This document shows positions 39,259 through 52,468 of a stretch of 64,000 nt of DNA, one piece after another. A program made the position numbers and the translations under genes. The DNA comes from Struthidea cinerea (lineage: Eukaryota > Chordata > Aves > Passeriformes > Corcoracidae): assembly GCA_013397865.1 (NCBI GenBank), contig VZTI01003649.1, positions 62,001-126,000 of the forward strand, in the 5' to 3' direction. The notes below the pieces were generated by a model. That model saw only the letters and a program-made list of their open reading frames with translations, did no database searches and was not told the origin of the DNA. The first letter of the stretch is position 1; each line of letters opens with the position of its first letter.

Positions 39259-40548
39259 CTAAATGAAATAAGAGAATAAGGAAGAAACACAGTGTGAATT
39301 TCACTCTAGGCAAATTCAGCAGTTTTTGTTTAGAGAGAATACATTCCCTCAAATTTTCTCTTTTTTTCTCAGCAACATGCCTAAATTTACATATCAAAGT
39401 TGCCAGTGTGGAAATTATGCCCCCCTTGCTGTAGAAACAGAAGGCCACTTTTTTGCATATAGGCATTTTTGAGTCGTTCCCAGTACCACAGCTTAAAAAG
39501 AGCTTCAAGTACAAAACTGTAGGTTTTTTTTTTATAAAGTAATCCTTCATGTATGGCCGTTCTGAATTTTGTTTGGTTTTGGTATAAAAATAAACTTTCT
39601 AACTCACACTATTAAAAAGGTTAGCTCAGAATTTAGCTACTTAATGCTGAAAGGCTCATCTGAAAGTAATGCCAAGTGTATGATCAACATTAGAAATATA
39701 GATTAAATGAATACATTAAAAAGATAAAGTCAATGAAGTCATGTCACAAGGCCAGTTCCACTGTGAAAATAATCTGCTGTCTGAATGCATATATACATCC
39801 CACTACTGTTTAAGTTTTACATTCCTGGACTGAAAACCTCACTAGCTGATATTGCATAACAGTGATAGAAGACGACTCCAAAAATACCAGAAATAAACTC
39901 CTGAAAAGTTCAGATACACAGCAGAAACAGATACTTTCTTTTTCAACGCTTCCTTTTAGTTTCTGTACCAAGTGATGGACTGACAAAAAGACTGCCTTAG
40001 GCAACAGGGGCCAGCTTAGCTATTCTCAATTGCCAATTCTCTTTTAATATAAATCAGATGAGAGTTGTTTGGAACCACTGAAGATTTGACATTCCAATCC
40101 AGTGTCATCCACTTGGCAACCTAAGAGACTGACAACTCTACTTCGATAGTTTTGTGACAAGAAATGTTTCAACAGTTCAAATAGAATTTACCACATATCT
40201 GTAACTAGATCTGAGAAAGCATTAACTAACTTTGGCCAAAATACCATGGTAATGGAAATAAAGAAGCATAGGCTAAAACTTGATCACATTAGAAAAGTAT
40301 GTAGTTTTTCACTTAGAACACTGGCTGGTATTATTTTCACATTTTGATTTTATCTGAATTCTTAAACAAAATCAGAGAAATTCCCCCAAAAAATCAGTAA
40401 CTTAAGATTTCAGAGTAAATCTTTTGAGGGGGCATATAGGAACACCAAAAATAAAAATTAAGTCACTCAATCTTTAACCATATCTTCTGGTTTTGAGTGG
40501 TAGGGTTTTCATCTGTTTTGCTTTTGCTGTTCTGAGTTGCTTGGGGCA

Positions 40549-40617
40549 TTTTTTTTCTTTGGGGTTTTTTGTTTGTTTGTTTTGGGTTTTTTTGTTTGTT
40601 TGGTTGGTTGGTTTTTT
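40549..40617. repeat. T/G-rich low-complexity tract
   Basis: About 70 bp of nothing but T and G (one C) with GTTT and GGTT units, on the non-template side of the gene. It could come from slippage of GTTT units. Confidence 0.85.
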
Positions 40618-42627
40618 AAATTATTATATTTTCTGGTAACTGATATTGAAAGATGTCATTACTGTCATATTTCCTCCAAATACACGCCAGTACATCTCAA
40701 AGTATGCAACAGGGGGTGCTCATGAAGCAACTATCCGACTCATCTTTAGTGGTCCTGAAGGGTCTGTTCCTAAGAAATGGAAGCCTGAGTGTTAAACACA
40801 ATTATTGGATGCAATGAAAACCTACCAGAAACTACCAGTAAGATTTTGTTTGGTTCAGTTTTCAATGTCATGGATCACAGGGATAAGAATTCAATCTTTA
40901 ACACATGCTAGAGAAGTTTTCAGAAAGTGAGCAATGCTCAGAGATGCCAGACTTTTGAAATATTGTTTATCTTAGCCGGGAGGGAGAATCACTGGCCAAG
41001 ACAGTGCTTGATTTTACTCCTTTTATGTAGTTTTCAAACACAAATTCCAGTACATTTTTATGTTATATGGTTTCCTGTTTTGTCTAGAATTATGAATCCA
41101 TGAAACTGTTCCAAATAATTCAGTGAAAAAGAGGTCAAACTTACTTTGAAAAGTTTCCTAGAAAAACTTCTCATAATAGAATTCTACAAATTTAAATCAA
41201 GTGTTTGCTCTGAGAGGACAGAAAAAGAAAGTATTTCAATCTTAAAGACAGTACAGAGAACATACGAAGTTTTGGTGGTCTTGTGTATCAAAATGAACAC
41301 TGACATTCTCCCAACTATTCTTGCTACTCGTTTCCCCTCCCCTTAAAATTTGAGCCTGTACCATCGCTAAAGCCAAAATCACTATTAAGTAACCAGTGAG
41401 GTTTCAGCCCTTGTAGTTGCAAACACTTGAAAAATGAGGTGATTCAGGAGTCTGAAGGTCAAAAATAGAACACTCATATACTTAAATTTTTTACAGTTTA
41501 GCAAGTATAAATCTTTCCCGTGCCTTTTAAAAGGAAGAAATATATGCAGTCATATTACTTAAAGTAACAGACAAAAGCAGATCTATGTTTTAATATGCAA
41601 TTCAAGTGTAAAACGCATCTGCAGCCCTTGTGGATGCATTTCCTACCTTCCTTTTGCTTCAAAATCATTTTTGGGGATAAGAGCTGAAACATATGTCTAA
41701 GAGTTCACGAACAAGCAGTGTTCACATAAATTATGCAACAGTTGAATATTTCAATAAGCTGCCTGAAAATGAGTATCAACACAACCATTCCTAGTCCAGG
41801 AGAGTTAATTCATGTACAAAGTTCAGCATCAATTTCAGAAATGCTCAGTGAACTTTACCAAAAACTTTTGAGAAAAGCCTTTAAACCTTCTATATGTACT
41901 TGAAAAACAATGAATACACCAACTCAGACACTGCAGTCTTAGATTTTCCTCTAAATAAGCACTTGCCTTAACAAAATACTTAAGTGAGTATTTGTATTTC
42001 AGTAAAAACAAGTTAATTCTAAGGCTACCTCATTTCAAGATACATGCTCTAAATCCATTGCTCTGACATTTCATATTTTAAATAGGCTTTATAGCACTTT
42101 TCTGAGATCAGTCAACGTTTAAAAATGAAAATACCTTAACAGTTCAGTATATAACAAAGGTAAAAACTTTCACTGATAGTAAAAAGAAGTGTAACTGAAA
42201 AACATTATTTCTATATGCTTGCAATTTAGTTTAAAAATTATACTAATAGGAATCTCACCTTGCAACTCTTTATTATATGTTACTATCAATCACCATTTTC
42301 TATTTTAATCAAATTGACTTTAAATTCACATTAAGACTTGATTTTTTTGCTGCATAATTCTCTGTCAATTCTTTGTTGGACTGAAATAAGACATGAAGAT
42401 ATTTCAGAGAGCTTAGCTTCTTCCTGAAAGGCTAAGTCACACGTTTTAACTGTCATAATTTCAAAAATGGAGCATAAGCTCAGATAACCAAATTAATTGA
42501 GCAAAAAGTAGAGTGGTTTTTTTCCTTTGTTCTATTTCTTTCAATGCAAAAATATTCTACTAGCATATTCTTAATGAAGAGAAGGAAGTGAGAAGGCAAT
42601 TTTAAAATAATTTCCAAGTGCTTGATA

Positions 42628-42655
42628 CGCGTGTGTATGTGCAGGTGTGTGTGTG
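42628..42655. repeat. Interrupted (GT)n repeat
   Basis: Short GTGTGT and GTGTGTGTGTG runs are broken by TATGTGCAG. This is a low-complexity dinucleotide tract. Confidence 0.8.
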
Positions 42656-42867
42656 CTCGCATCTGACAGCAGCAGTCTCCTCACTGGGAGTGTTTCATTT
42701 ACATATCCGTATGTGTCTATTTACTTTTTAAAAGTGTTTGAAATTCACATGACTCAAAACCTCCTTGCCCCTCATCTTTCACTGTTTCCCTACTGAGAAT
42801 TTAAGAGAAGAATGCCAGCTGCCTTTGCACTCCAATTCCATGTTTCAGTGAATCCAGCAGCAGTTAC

Positions 42868-43025
42868 CTGTAACAAACGCTGTCAGTGCAGGGACTGTGC
42901 ACTCTTACGATGACAAAGACGTGCTGGAAGTGGGATCGAATGTTCTTTGGGCTGAATGGTTGTGCTCCAGGCTCCTGGAAAACTATTGTCACAATATCAT
43001 TTCCAATATGTCGTTTTCTCAGAAG
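42868..43025 (-). CDS. SIPA1L1: SIPA1L1 exon E, RapGAP catalytic-Asn motif
   Basis: This 158-nt exon encodes residues 201-252 plus two bases of a Ser codon. It begins LLRKRHIGNDIVTIVFQEPG. In the Rap1GAP family the Asn of the HIGNDIV helix is the 'Asn thumb' that supplies the catalytic residue for GTP hydrolysis by Rap, and here it is residue 209. The downstream PFSPKNIRSHFQHVFVIVRV is also a family block. The key residue is present, so the GAP is expected to be active. The acceptor is CATTAAAG after a T-rich tract, and the donor is GTAACT. Confidence 0.97.
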
Positions 43026-44167
43026 CTTTAATGGGAAAAAAAAAAGAAAACGGAAAAAAAAAGCATAGGTTAAAACAGAGACTTCACACAAATTTCCAAT
43101 TATTTATTTCTCATTATTATAAATTCCTATTGCTCAATTTCTTTCCCCAAGTGATACTTCAAGCTGAAAACTGAACAATTGAGGATTTATATACCAAGTA
43201 CCAGAATTAGTTATTCACCCAATAAATTTCAGGCATGGTTGTTTTCCTAATAAGTTAATTTTTATACTTGCATAGAGGGTGAACTTAAAAGGGAAAATTT
43301 TAAGCTAAACAAAGGGGAAAAACAACAAACACTGTTAGTATCGAGACTAATCAGTGATACATGGAAGCAGGAAAACATCTGCCATTTCACACATTATTAC
43401 AAGCCAGTGGTAGGTTCTATTTCAAGTTGAAAATAGCTGTCATTGTCCTTAAGACACACTACAAATAATTTCCCGGTAGGCTTCTTTCAGTAAATACAAG
43501 ACTACAGTACAAGAGAAGGTAAGCTACAAAACAGTAGAACATTTAGTGTACAAAAGCAAACTAAAAAGAATTCCATGTTAACTTTTATTGTAAAACAAAA
43601 ATACCTATTTTATTTGCAGTAGTATAAAGCATCATTTCTAGAATAAAATGCATATCCATCATACAAAACAATATGGCTCAGTGTTTAACAATACCAGGTA
43701 CTTCAGTGTAACAAAGCAGTTTAGCCTAAATAGTATAACATAGTTAAAAAAAAAAAAAAGAAAAAAGAAAATAAAGGATCGTGACAAAACGATTTTGACT
43801 CCTGTATTCTTTGAACGCAGCCCCTAAAGGGCAATTGACTTAGCTGTAGAAGGTTTAAAATAACTGAAAATCATCAGGTACACTGTAGTCCTTCTGACAC
43901 GTGCTACTGACATCATTGCATACTATTTACATCAAAGTAATGCATAATTAAATAGAAAACCAATAACTAGTCCAATGGAGAAAAATCTATGAACTACTTA
44001 CAATCATCTACTTTGCTCATCTCCCTGACACAGAGATGGCCACTTTTACTTTTGATTCCTTAAATGTTTTTTTGCTAGTAACAAATAAAAGTTGTCATAA
44101 ATACTCAATAGCTCATCTACTTCTGAGGAGGAGGAAAAAATTCTAAATAGGCATAGCCCCATTTTAC
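43026..44167 (-). other. Intron D-E (1.1 kb)
   Basis: This is a phase-0 intron. It holds an A-rich run at 43746-43771 and, before exon E, a strong minus-strand polypyrimidine tract. I see no transposon. Confidence 0.85.
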
Positions 44168-44271
44168 CTGTTGTTTGTTGTTTGGAGTATATGGCAACAT
44201 AGTAGAAACGTGGAACATGATTTCATAGTCCTTGTATGTTGTGTATAGAGAGTGAGTACCCGTTGAATCAG
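44168..44271 (-). CDS. SIPA1L1: SIPA1L1 exon D, RapGAP domain
   Basis: This 104-nt exon encodes residues 166-200. The first Thr codon is split (A from exon C, CT here). The peptide reads DSTGTHSLYTTYKDYEIMFH and then VSTMLPYTPNNKQQ. EIMFHVSTMLPY is a near-invariant RapGAP block that lies in the hydrophobic core beside the catalytic strand. The acceptor is TAACTGCAG and the donor GTAAAA. The intron to exon E is only 1.1 kb, so D and E form a compact pair that completes the catalytic motif. Confidence 0.96.
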
Positions 44272-44839
44272 CTGCAGTTAAAGAAGACAAAATAAAAGCA
44301 TTATTTTAAAATAACAGTTTAAAAATAAAGTTTCATTATTATTAAAAAAAGAAATCAGCCAAGACAAGAATTCTTATTCATCCTCAATCCTAGCTGAAAT
44401 ATCGGCAAGTAAGAATTTGCTAAGAGTTCATTCACCTGCGAAAGAAAATGTCGCATAAAGACAGCCTGTGCACTTTTGCATACTTTTCCCATACAAAAAC
44501 TTGTTAGGAATAGGGAATTTATACCAGAAGACCATGAAGAAAGCCTACTTAAGTGTGAAAAGTGACAACAAAGTCTGAAATAATTTTCAAGCACCACCCA
44601 GTATCTTGGAATGAAACTGTAAGGAATGTGAAAAGGACTTCAGAAAGGAAGGCAGACAGATACTGAAAATGAGTACCATGATCTCATGCATAATTAAACA
44701 GCAGAGGACCTATAACCCATAATAAGAACAGGATGAGTTCTCGTAAGCATATCAGGACTTGAAATAACCATAACGAAATCAGGTAACACCCTCACTAGAA
44801 CAGCTGCTTTATGGACAGGTACAGTCAAAACCCCAAATA

Positions 44840-45180
44840 GGATGCCAGCATGCTGATAACTGATGATGGAAAAAGCCCACAAAAATGACATTATGATGCT
44901 GGTATATTAATCTAAGGTAATCTCACCTGTTTTGAGTTCTGGCCACCCTATTTTAAAAGTTACAGAAGAAAGACAAGGGATCCAGAAACAGGCCACAGAA
45001 ATAGTTATATGTGGACGGAGAGACTTCCATGTGGAGAGAAAATGATAAAAACTAGGATTATGAAGTTTAGAAAGAAAAAAAGAAGATGGGGATATTACTC
45101 AGTTTACAAAGTGTTGGTTGAAAAGCACACTTGATTACAGAGAAATTGTGAACTTGTTTTCACTTTCTTTCACTCTAAAA
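44840..45180 (+). mobile_element. Diverged ancient LINE relic (CR1/L3-like)
   Basis: The phrase GAGTTCTGGCCACC..TTTTAAAAG followed by ATCCAGAAACAGG and, further on, AGAAAAAAAGAAGATGGGGA follows the order of the reverse-transcriptase-to-3'-UTR region of old amniote CR1/L3 elements (TTCTGGCCACC, TTTAAAA, CCAGAG, then GGAGAAAAGAAG and GGGGA). The copy is heavily decayed and both ends are uncertain. This is a visual match only. Confidence 0.5.
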
Positions 45181-48100
45181 AAAAGTGACCTTGAAATATG
45201 TTCCATTAATTCGAGCGGTAACACATTTACAGATAAAATAGTGAGTATATTCTATTACATACAATTTCTGTCCACAGTGCAAAAAGCCTGCTTTCAAACA
45301 CAATTTGAAAAATAACTAGCTTTACATATAGAAAAGAGCATCCTGGCTATTTCAAGTTATATAAACATGCTACTACATTATATAATCCCAGCTATTTATA
45401 ACAATGTATTTTAAAAACTATACCTTGGCGTTTTTATTAGCAGACAGCTCATGTCACTAAGAAGACAACAGAGATTTGTGATGCATTTACAGTAACTTAA
45501 ATATACAGTTTATTTATCCAGATTTTGAGTATAAACTTTGAGAAGTTTGTTTCCTGTCAGATTCAGAGTAATAAAATAGAGGTAGCTTTACTGTAAATGA
45601 AACACAAAATGATCTGTAAAATGAAATGGAAAGTTTTCTATATTACAGCCACATACAGATTTTGCACTTCAAAATCACCTATGTAGAATAAAAAGGGAAT
45701 TAAAGATTCCTACAATCTTAAAAACAAAAATAATTGTAATTCTCAGTTAATGTTTCAAGGAGACTGCGCTCTCTTTTCTGGGACTCAACATTGTCAGTAG
45801 GATAAACCAGCTAACTGCTAAGTATTTTCTTTTTAATGCTAATTAGAAGAGCAGGACAGCTGAAAGGGGATCATTTCATCTTGCACTGTGTCCACAGCAG
45901 CCTCCGTCCTCTGCCTGACCATTGTAGTGCACACACCTATGTGTTTTGGGGCAGATGCACCCAAATATAACGTAACTTCATAACAGCTTCATCTGTTGAA
46001 CTGTAAATACACTGATTTGTACATCATCTTTTAGAAACAGAGCATACAAAAATACTACAAATAATTGGGAAGGGGGAGAAGCAGGTGCAAAGAGATACGG
46101 AAGTGAGACAGGGGAAGACAGGCCCCAAAAGAGGGGAAGGGGCTCAAAACATATTGGGGGAATAGAACAAAGCAATTCTGGCAAAAAATATGCTAGAACA
46201 CCTCCATATTTAAGCCAAACTTTCAACTTTGCTGGTAGGATTTCATTTTAGGCAGAAAAAAGTTTTCTGAGAACAGCACTGATTCTGCAAACTAAATAAG
46301 CAGGCTACAATCCAAATGACACATTTAGTAATTCCAAGCACTTTACAGTTTAAATCTCTCCTATTCAAATCCAACTACCAATAGGAGTCCATATCCACTA
46401 CAGACTGTGCATCTCTTTCACCATTCAGATTTTTAAAAGTCCACAATACTGTTCCTGAAGTACACCACCGTAATTGCAGGTGTTTGCTTTAAATCGAATC
46501 ACAGCTATTGCAATAAAATCCAAGACTATGCACTGGAATAATATCCATTATTTCAGGGTCAGAACTGCAAGCCAGCACTGCAATCTACTTCAATTTCCTT
46601 CTATTTAACAGAGGCCTGAGGGACCTAAAAATTCATTAGCACCTTTTTACACTGAAGACATCCCCTCTGGCCACCAGTTTATGGCATAGCTATTAACGAC
46701 GCTTTACCAGCCTTGCTCCATTACTGGATCTGGCTACTTAGCTGAGGTGTTACCTGATCCTATTTTCCTTCCATCATTAATCATCTCTAAAAATCCACCT
46801 TAGCCTTCTGTCCTTCCAATGATTCTCAGCTATATATTCACAAGGATTAACAGACTCACATTTGAAGTGTTTTTTTTCTAAAACCAATAGTGCTCAAAAC
46901 TGTGGGTGATACCACCAGCACAGTGCTGACAAATTCACCTCACTGAATCCACAGGACTTTGTCAGCCTGCTTCTACAGCAGCTTAACCTCTGTGCTGGAA
47001 AACTGTATAAAAACCATTACGAGTAGAAAATCTGACTTCCTGGTTTCAAAGAAAAACATTGCAAGGAATTGTAGGAGAACAAAAAATAAGTTACACTGAT
47101 AAGGCAGGACAGCCATTACTACAAACTGCAGTAAGGCTCACAATACAAAGCATAAGAAGAAATATTTCAGAGCTTAATGTTGCTCCCCTCTACCTTTGCT
47201 TTGTCAGCAGCTGTCAACACTGCTCTTCTTTCTGTCATATACAAGGATTACACCAAGCATTCATGATCAGCTTCTGTAATACCAAAGTTGTTTTCCAACA
47301 GAAATGAGGACCGAATCTTTTATTTTGTAACATACAACAGTATATGCGTAACACAAACACGGAGAAATGCAGATGGACCTCCCTCCATCCCTATTTCTGC
47401 TTCTTAAGCAACTTAACATCTTAAAATCTGTTGGTCTCCCAACAAAAGTAGCAGATCCAAGAGTAAGTCTATCATTATTTCCACAAGGTTGGAAAGATGT
47501 TATATAGCGCAAGTTAAGAAGGTAATCTATCTGTATTAATTCATCACAAACATTGGGGTTTCCTGACAACCCCTAAATGAAATGTCACTTTGAAGTCCAT
47601 TCATTCCCCAGATTTTTTTTATCTACTTAATAGGTTCTGGTTTTATATTCGTCTTATGTCTTAATCAGAAAATCATGCAGTATATAAACATCTAGTACAG
47701 AAACCTACCATTATTAGCTTCGATTATAAACTTATCAAATTGATAAATCATAGAATTCCCAACTCATGTTAACCAACTTCCCTTATTTCCTGCATCAACC
47801 ACACCACCACTCTGTTGGACACACATAGCATGTTACCAGGACTAGCATTATCAAGCCGATCCCATTTACCAGTTTAAAATACTGAGATGCAAGACTGAGT
47901 GAGGGCGAGGGAAATAAAGTATGCATTACAACTAGAAAATAAAGTGACTGAAGTGATAATTTGAAAGATCACTGTGATGTTTATTACTTTAAAGTGATGC
48001 CCATAAGCTTCCTAGTCACTGTGGGATAGGTGGCATTTTCAAGCTCTATTTCCTATCCAAAGTCTGCAGGCTGCCAGGAGATAGACTGTTTCCCCTCTGG

Positions 48101-50014
48101 TAATTCTAGAAATAAACAAACAAAACTTGAAAAGTAGCATCTCTTTTTCACAGTGGTACTGGCAGACATCCAAAACTAAAGCCCTTGAAGGATCCAATAC
48201 ACTTAGATAGGCTGTCAGTTAATAGGATTCCTCCTTTTAAGGAATTGGCTCTGTTAAGGATACTCACCAGTTAGGGCCCTAACTCCAAAAATTTCTAAGA
48301 ATAACTGTTCTGAAACTGCCTTTTGCTAGACCAACTTTACTTCTGTAAATTTGCGTAAATTAAAAATATTGTGAGTATTTCCAGAGTACCTGTACAAATC
48401 AGCTCATCTCCACACAGAGAAAAATCTTTGCACGTCTTACATCATGCAACTGCTTTCCACAGCTTGCAAAGTATTGTCAAAGGTACAGAAACTAGCGAAG
48501 TAGTCTACATAGATCTGACCTTTCTGACAAGTCAATGAACAGACGTTTGTTTTTAAGCACATCTTTGCAATCAGCCGTGCTGCCACTGAACAGAATTCTC
48601 ACACTTGAAAATTTCCTGAGTAGCGAGACTGCAAGAACGATTTCAAGTCAGGGCTCTCTAGCAACAGAAGAGCACAGAGCTGGAAGATGGAGCAGCTCAC
48701 TTCCTAGCTGTTTCAACAAAACCTATAAACCTAAGCCACAGTAAAAAACCACAACCCCCTCCTTTGCAGGTGTCTGTGTTAAGGCCAAGGTAAAAGGACT
48801 AACTGGTTACTTCAGGTAGCTATGGAAAATGTACTGCCTGGCTGTATTCTGCTGTTCACATATTCCCCACACCTGAGATGCAGCTCTTGTCACCATCTCT
48901 GGTCTTCAGCATTTCCCCTACCACAAAGCGGCTTTTTTTCCCATTTCCTGTGTAGAATATGCTTTAAGTGTTTCCAAATGCAGCTATCCAAAGAGCTGAG
49001 TGTTGTGTCCCCAAAGCACCTTCTCTTTCAGCATTTCCAGTCTGTGCTTTGCACACTGGCAGAAAGGAGAACACACCACCATCAAGATCAATTAGAAATG
49101 TTTGCTGCCGTTGTCCACATTTGCTGCTGTCTAAACCTACTCATTAAGAACTCATGCATGCTCACACGTAGTCATGTGTTTTCTCAGCAATCCTGCAGGC
49201 ACTTCAACCTGAAAGATTTCAGACAACTTAAAGAGTTCCTAAGCAGTTCTGGCTGATGAGGTTCCACGTATGTGAGCTGTAAACCTTGACTGAGAGAAAA
49301 TGTAGGAAATCCTCCATGAAAGCAGCAGTTTCCACTTAGAGGATTTCCTGTCCTATATGATCATATTGAAGTGTTCACATAAAGACTTTTTGTATTTTTA
49401 GATACAGAATGGAGCTGAGTGAGTCTACCAGGCAATGTGAAAAAGATATGCCAGCTCTCAACATGGAGGAGAACCCTTCATTAGAAGAAGATAACTCTCA
49501 AAAGCAGGAGAGATTCAGTCAACTTAAAGGTTCCATTCAGTAGGTGCTAGACTGTAGTACATGAACTCAAAGCCTGACAAAACCCTTTGCTTGAGTCAGA
49601 AGCAACAACAAGGAATTTGAAACGTCTCTGGAAAATTCTGTTGTTCAGAAGAAAATGCAAAATGAGTACTTAAAAGACAGTTACAGCTTTCTTGGGTATA
49701 TGTGAGCAGATGAATCAACTCAATCATACAGCATTTACACATACTAGAAACCAGCGTGTGTGGACTGACACCAAAATACGGGTCATTTCCCTTTTTTTCA
49801 CATCTTAACTAACCCAGAAGAAAGGGAAGAGAGGATTTTGCTTTAACTACTCAAAGTAACAAGGTCACGATATAAAACCAGAAGCTAAATAAATGCTTTC
49901 TCTGTTTTCCATACGCATTTCATTTTTGACCTAGCTTATCTTTATAACCAACAAAATGACAGTTCAGAGCTGTGCAAAAGGAAGACTCGCCTTGAGAATT
50001 ATATGTATTTCCTA

Positions 50015-50330
50015 CAAAAGAGCTGGTGAGGGACTTTTCCCCAGGACGTGTAGTGACAGGACAAGGGGGAATGATTTTACACTGAAGAAGGGCAGGTTTA
50101 TATTAGATATTGGGAAGAAATTATTTACTGTGAGGGTGGTGAGGCACTGGAACGGGTCACCCAGTGAAGTTGTGGATGCCCCATCCCTGGAAGCGTTCAA
50201 AGCCCAGCTGGATGGGTCTTTCAGCAACCTGGTCTAGTGGAAGGTGTCCCTGCCCATGGCTGGGAGGTTGAAACGAGATGATCTTTCAGGTCCCTTCCAA
50301 CCCAAACCATTCTATATTTCTATGAAATGC
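50015..50330 (+). mobile_element. CR1 LINE 3' end, plus orientation
   Basis: This is a sense-oriented CR1 tail. It starts near AGAGCTGGTGAGGGACTTTT, passes through GTGAGGGTGGTGAGGCACTGG and CTAGTGGAAGGTGTCCCTGC, and ends CCCTTCCAACCCAAACCATT followed by TCTATATTTCTATGAA. It is about 315 bp, truncated at the 5' side, antisense to the host gene and without coding capacity. A 93-codon open frame across it (49956-50237) is incidental. Confidence 0.95.
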
Positions 50331-51481
50331 ACTCAAGGGAGGAACTACAACAGAGGGAATACAAGTATTGCAAGTAAAAAAAAAGCAAGCTCAAGGTAAA
50401 ATATGTGCAAAATCAGTGTTAATTTAGGTTTAAAACCAAAGGTGGTTTTATAACCCTCTGAGGATTGATGATCAAACCGGTCAAGAACAGCCTGAGGAGA
50501 TGGCAATGCAATTGCTGCAGGAACTAAGGGCAGTATACAGAATGATGGAGCATTAAAGCACAGTAAGGTACTCTATTTGTGCCAGGAGACCCATGACAAG
50601 ACCACAGCTTCTGCTGCACTAAAGCTGATGAATGCTTTTCAGCTTTCATGAATCAAACTTCTTATTTCATTTCCTTTGGTAAAAGCGAGCAAATCAGCAA
50701 AAGATCTCCATAGGAACTGGATAGCTCCAGTACTCAAAGAAAAGGAATACAAGACAAAATTTCCCCAGGTAATTTAAACAGATTTTGAAAATTGAATACA
50801 GCATGTGCTAGCTGATAAACAGGTATTTCACATGACTGATTCCAAATGCAGGGAGTTTCATTTATAGTTACGGTCACCCAAGATCATCTTACCACTGTAT
50901 TTTGTTGCAATATGTTTAACAGTTAAAGCTGATAACATAGCTGCCAAATCCAGTTTAATTTCCATAACTCAAAAAAGAAAAAGCACAGAGGGAGGAATAC
51001 ATTTGACAGGATGACTAAGACAAAACTGCCTAGAAGAAAAACTGCATGCAACAGACATCAGAAAAGCAGTAGATCAACTTTTCAAGGTGAAGTGACATAG
51101 GTGGGTTTTCAAAGCATTTTGGAGACCATCTATAAGCATATCATTAAACAAAAATAACATACCAGTTCTATTGATCAGCCTTAAGACAACGCACTGATGA
51201 TGGATTTGCAATACCAGTAATTGTTCCATAATTACTGGTTTCTTGTTGTGGCTTTAGTGATAATTTCATACCAAATCAGTACAAAAATCTAATTATTATC
51301 CGAGTTGAGAGACTGTATGAGTACAGTTAAATTACACATGCGCTCTGCCTTCACTTAGATTAAGCAACTGCCTTCCTACAGCAAAGATATTATTTTTAAG
51401 AACTCTCTTCAAAAAGGCAGTTAGCAACCATATCATGCACTTTGTTCCCTTAAGGGGGGAAAAATACTGAAAAAGTCTTAC

Positions 51482-51656
51482 TTTTTGTATCCAGCTGAGC
51501 ACGGTACTTGTCAAATCCCTTGAGCCGAACTCGCTCTCCCAGAAGCTGAAGAAACTCCTCAAAGGCTGGACCTGCTGATTCATTATTATACATTTCCTCT
51601 TCCGTGCTTTGCCCAGCTTTGCAGTACATGATACCCACCTTAAGTTGGTAACTTAA
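51482..51656 (-). CDS. SIPA1L1: SIPA1L1 exon C, RapGAP domain core
   Basis: This 175-nt exon encodes residues 108-165 plus the first base of the next codon. The peptide runs LSYQLKVGIMYCKAGQ, then TEEEMYNNESAGPAFEEFLQ, then LLGERVRLKG and YRAQLDTK. KVGIMYCKAGQ..EEMYNNE and FEEFLQLLGERV..LKGF are standard RapGAP-family blocks that build the GAP fold. The acceptor is TTTTGCAG and the donor GTAAGA. The single trailing A joins CT of exon D to make Thr. Both flanking introns exceed 6 kb. Confidence 0.96.
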
Positions 51657-52451
51657 CTGCAAAAGGAAAAAGATTAAAATTTTATGTGTATAACAAGCAA
51701 TGAAGCAACTTATGCACTGAATTCACTTCCACATTTTAATAAAGCCATAATTCCCAAATGAAAAAATACCTGATTATCAGCCTAATTTCAAAAGTGAGTC
51801 TAGTTCCAAATACTCTCATTGCTTTCTATTGGAACTGCCTTGATGATGGCAGATTTAATCTGAAGATGTCAAAAATGCTTTCTGAAGTGAAACAAACATG
51901 CATGTTGCTTACTTCCAGGAGGACAACACCGCAGCTTGCAAGTGAATGTCTAACACTGAGCCACATGGGAAGTGCTGGCTGAGTAATGCCAGCACCTTGA
52001 CTCTCCCTTAGGCTGGTACCATGGCTGCCATCCTATGCTAAGCCTTCCATGCAGAAGGGTAGGGCACATCATGCGCTCATTTCTAAAACAAGTGACAGAA
52101 TGAACACGTTCTCATTTCAAAGAGAAGATAGAAATTCTTCACCTATTAGCACATTCACCTGTTAGCGATATTGAAAGACTCCGTGACATTCAGTTGGTCT
52201 TCCCTGACTTAAATATGATAATAGTAACAAAGAAAACAGCTAAATTGAAAAATGCTGGTAATACTTTGAAGATACTATTTACTAGCATAGCTCTTCAAAT
52301 ACATTTGTGTTTTTTCTTTCCATTTTCCCTCTAATTTGATAGTTGATGTTTCCTAATGCAGCAGAAGCTGAAGATGTGAATAAAGTAATTTTTTACCCAA
52401 CCATAATTGTGATTCTTCAAAGTAAACTGTTTCCACCAATTCCAATTTGAT

Positions 52452-52468
52452 ACACACACACACACACA
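52452..52468. repeat. (AC)n microsatellite
   Basis: About eight uninterrupted AC units lie within the intron. It is a simple dinucleotide repeat with no other structure nearby. Confidence 0.9.

Larger units (their letters stand above)
39259..42867 (-). other. Intron E-F (3.6 kb)
   Basis: This AT-rich intron has a T/G simple-repeat stretch at 40549-40617 and a GT-rich run at 42628-42655. Nothing else in it is recognisable. Confidence 0.85.
44272..51481 (-). other. Intron C-D (7.2 kb)
   Basis: This intron contains a plus-oriented CR1 tail at 50015-50330 and a probable ancient LINE relic at about 44840-45180. A plus-strand open frame at 48822-49256 (144 codons, Cys/His-rich by chance) matches no family I know. 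The rest is AT-rich unique sequence. Confidence 0.8.

Noticed and set aside
48822..49256. 144-codon plus-strand open frame rich in Cys and His
   Set aside because: Cys/His spacing does not form zinc-finger patterns. No splice or promoter support, so taken as chance.
49956..50237. 93-codon plus-strand frame
   Set aside because: It falls in a CR1 3' UTR tail and has no coding value.
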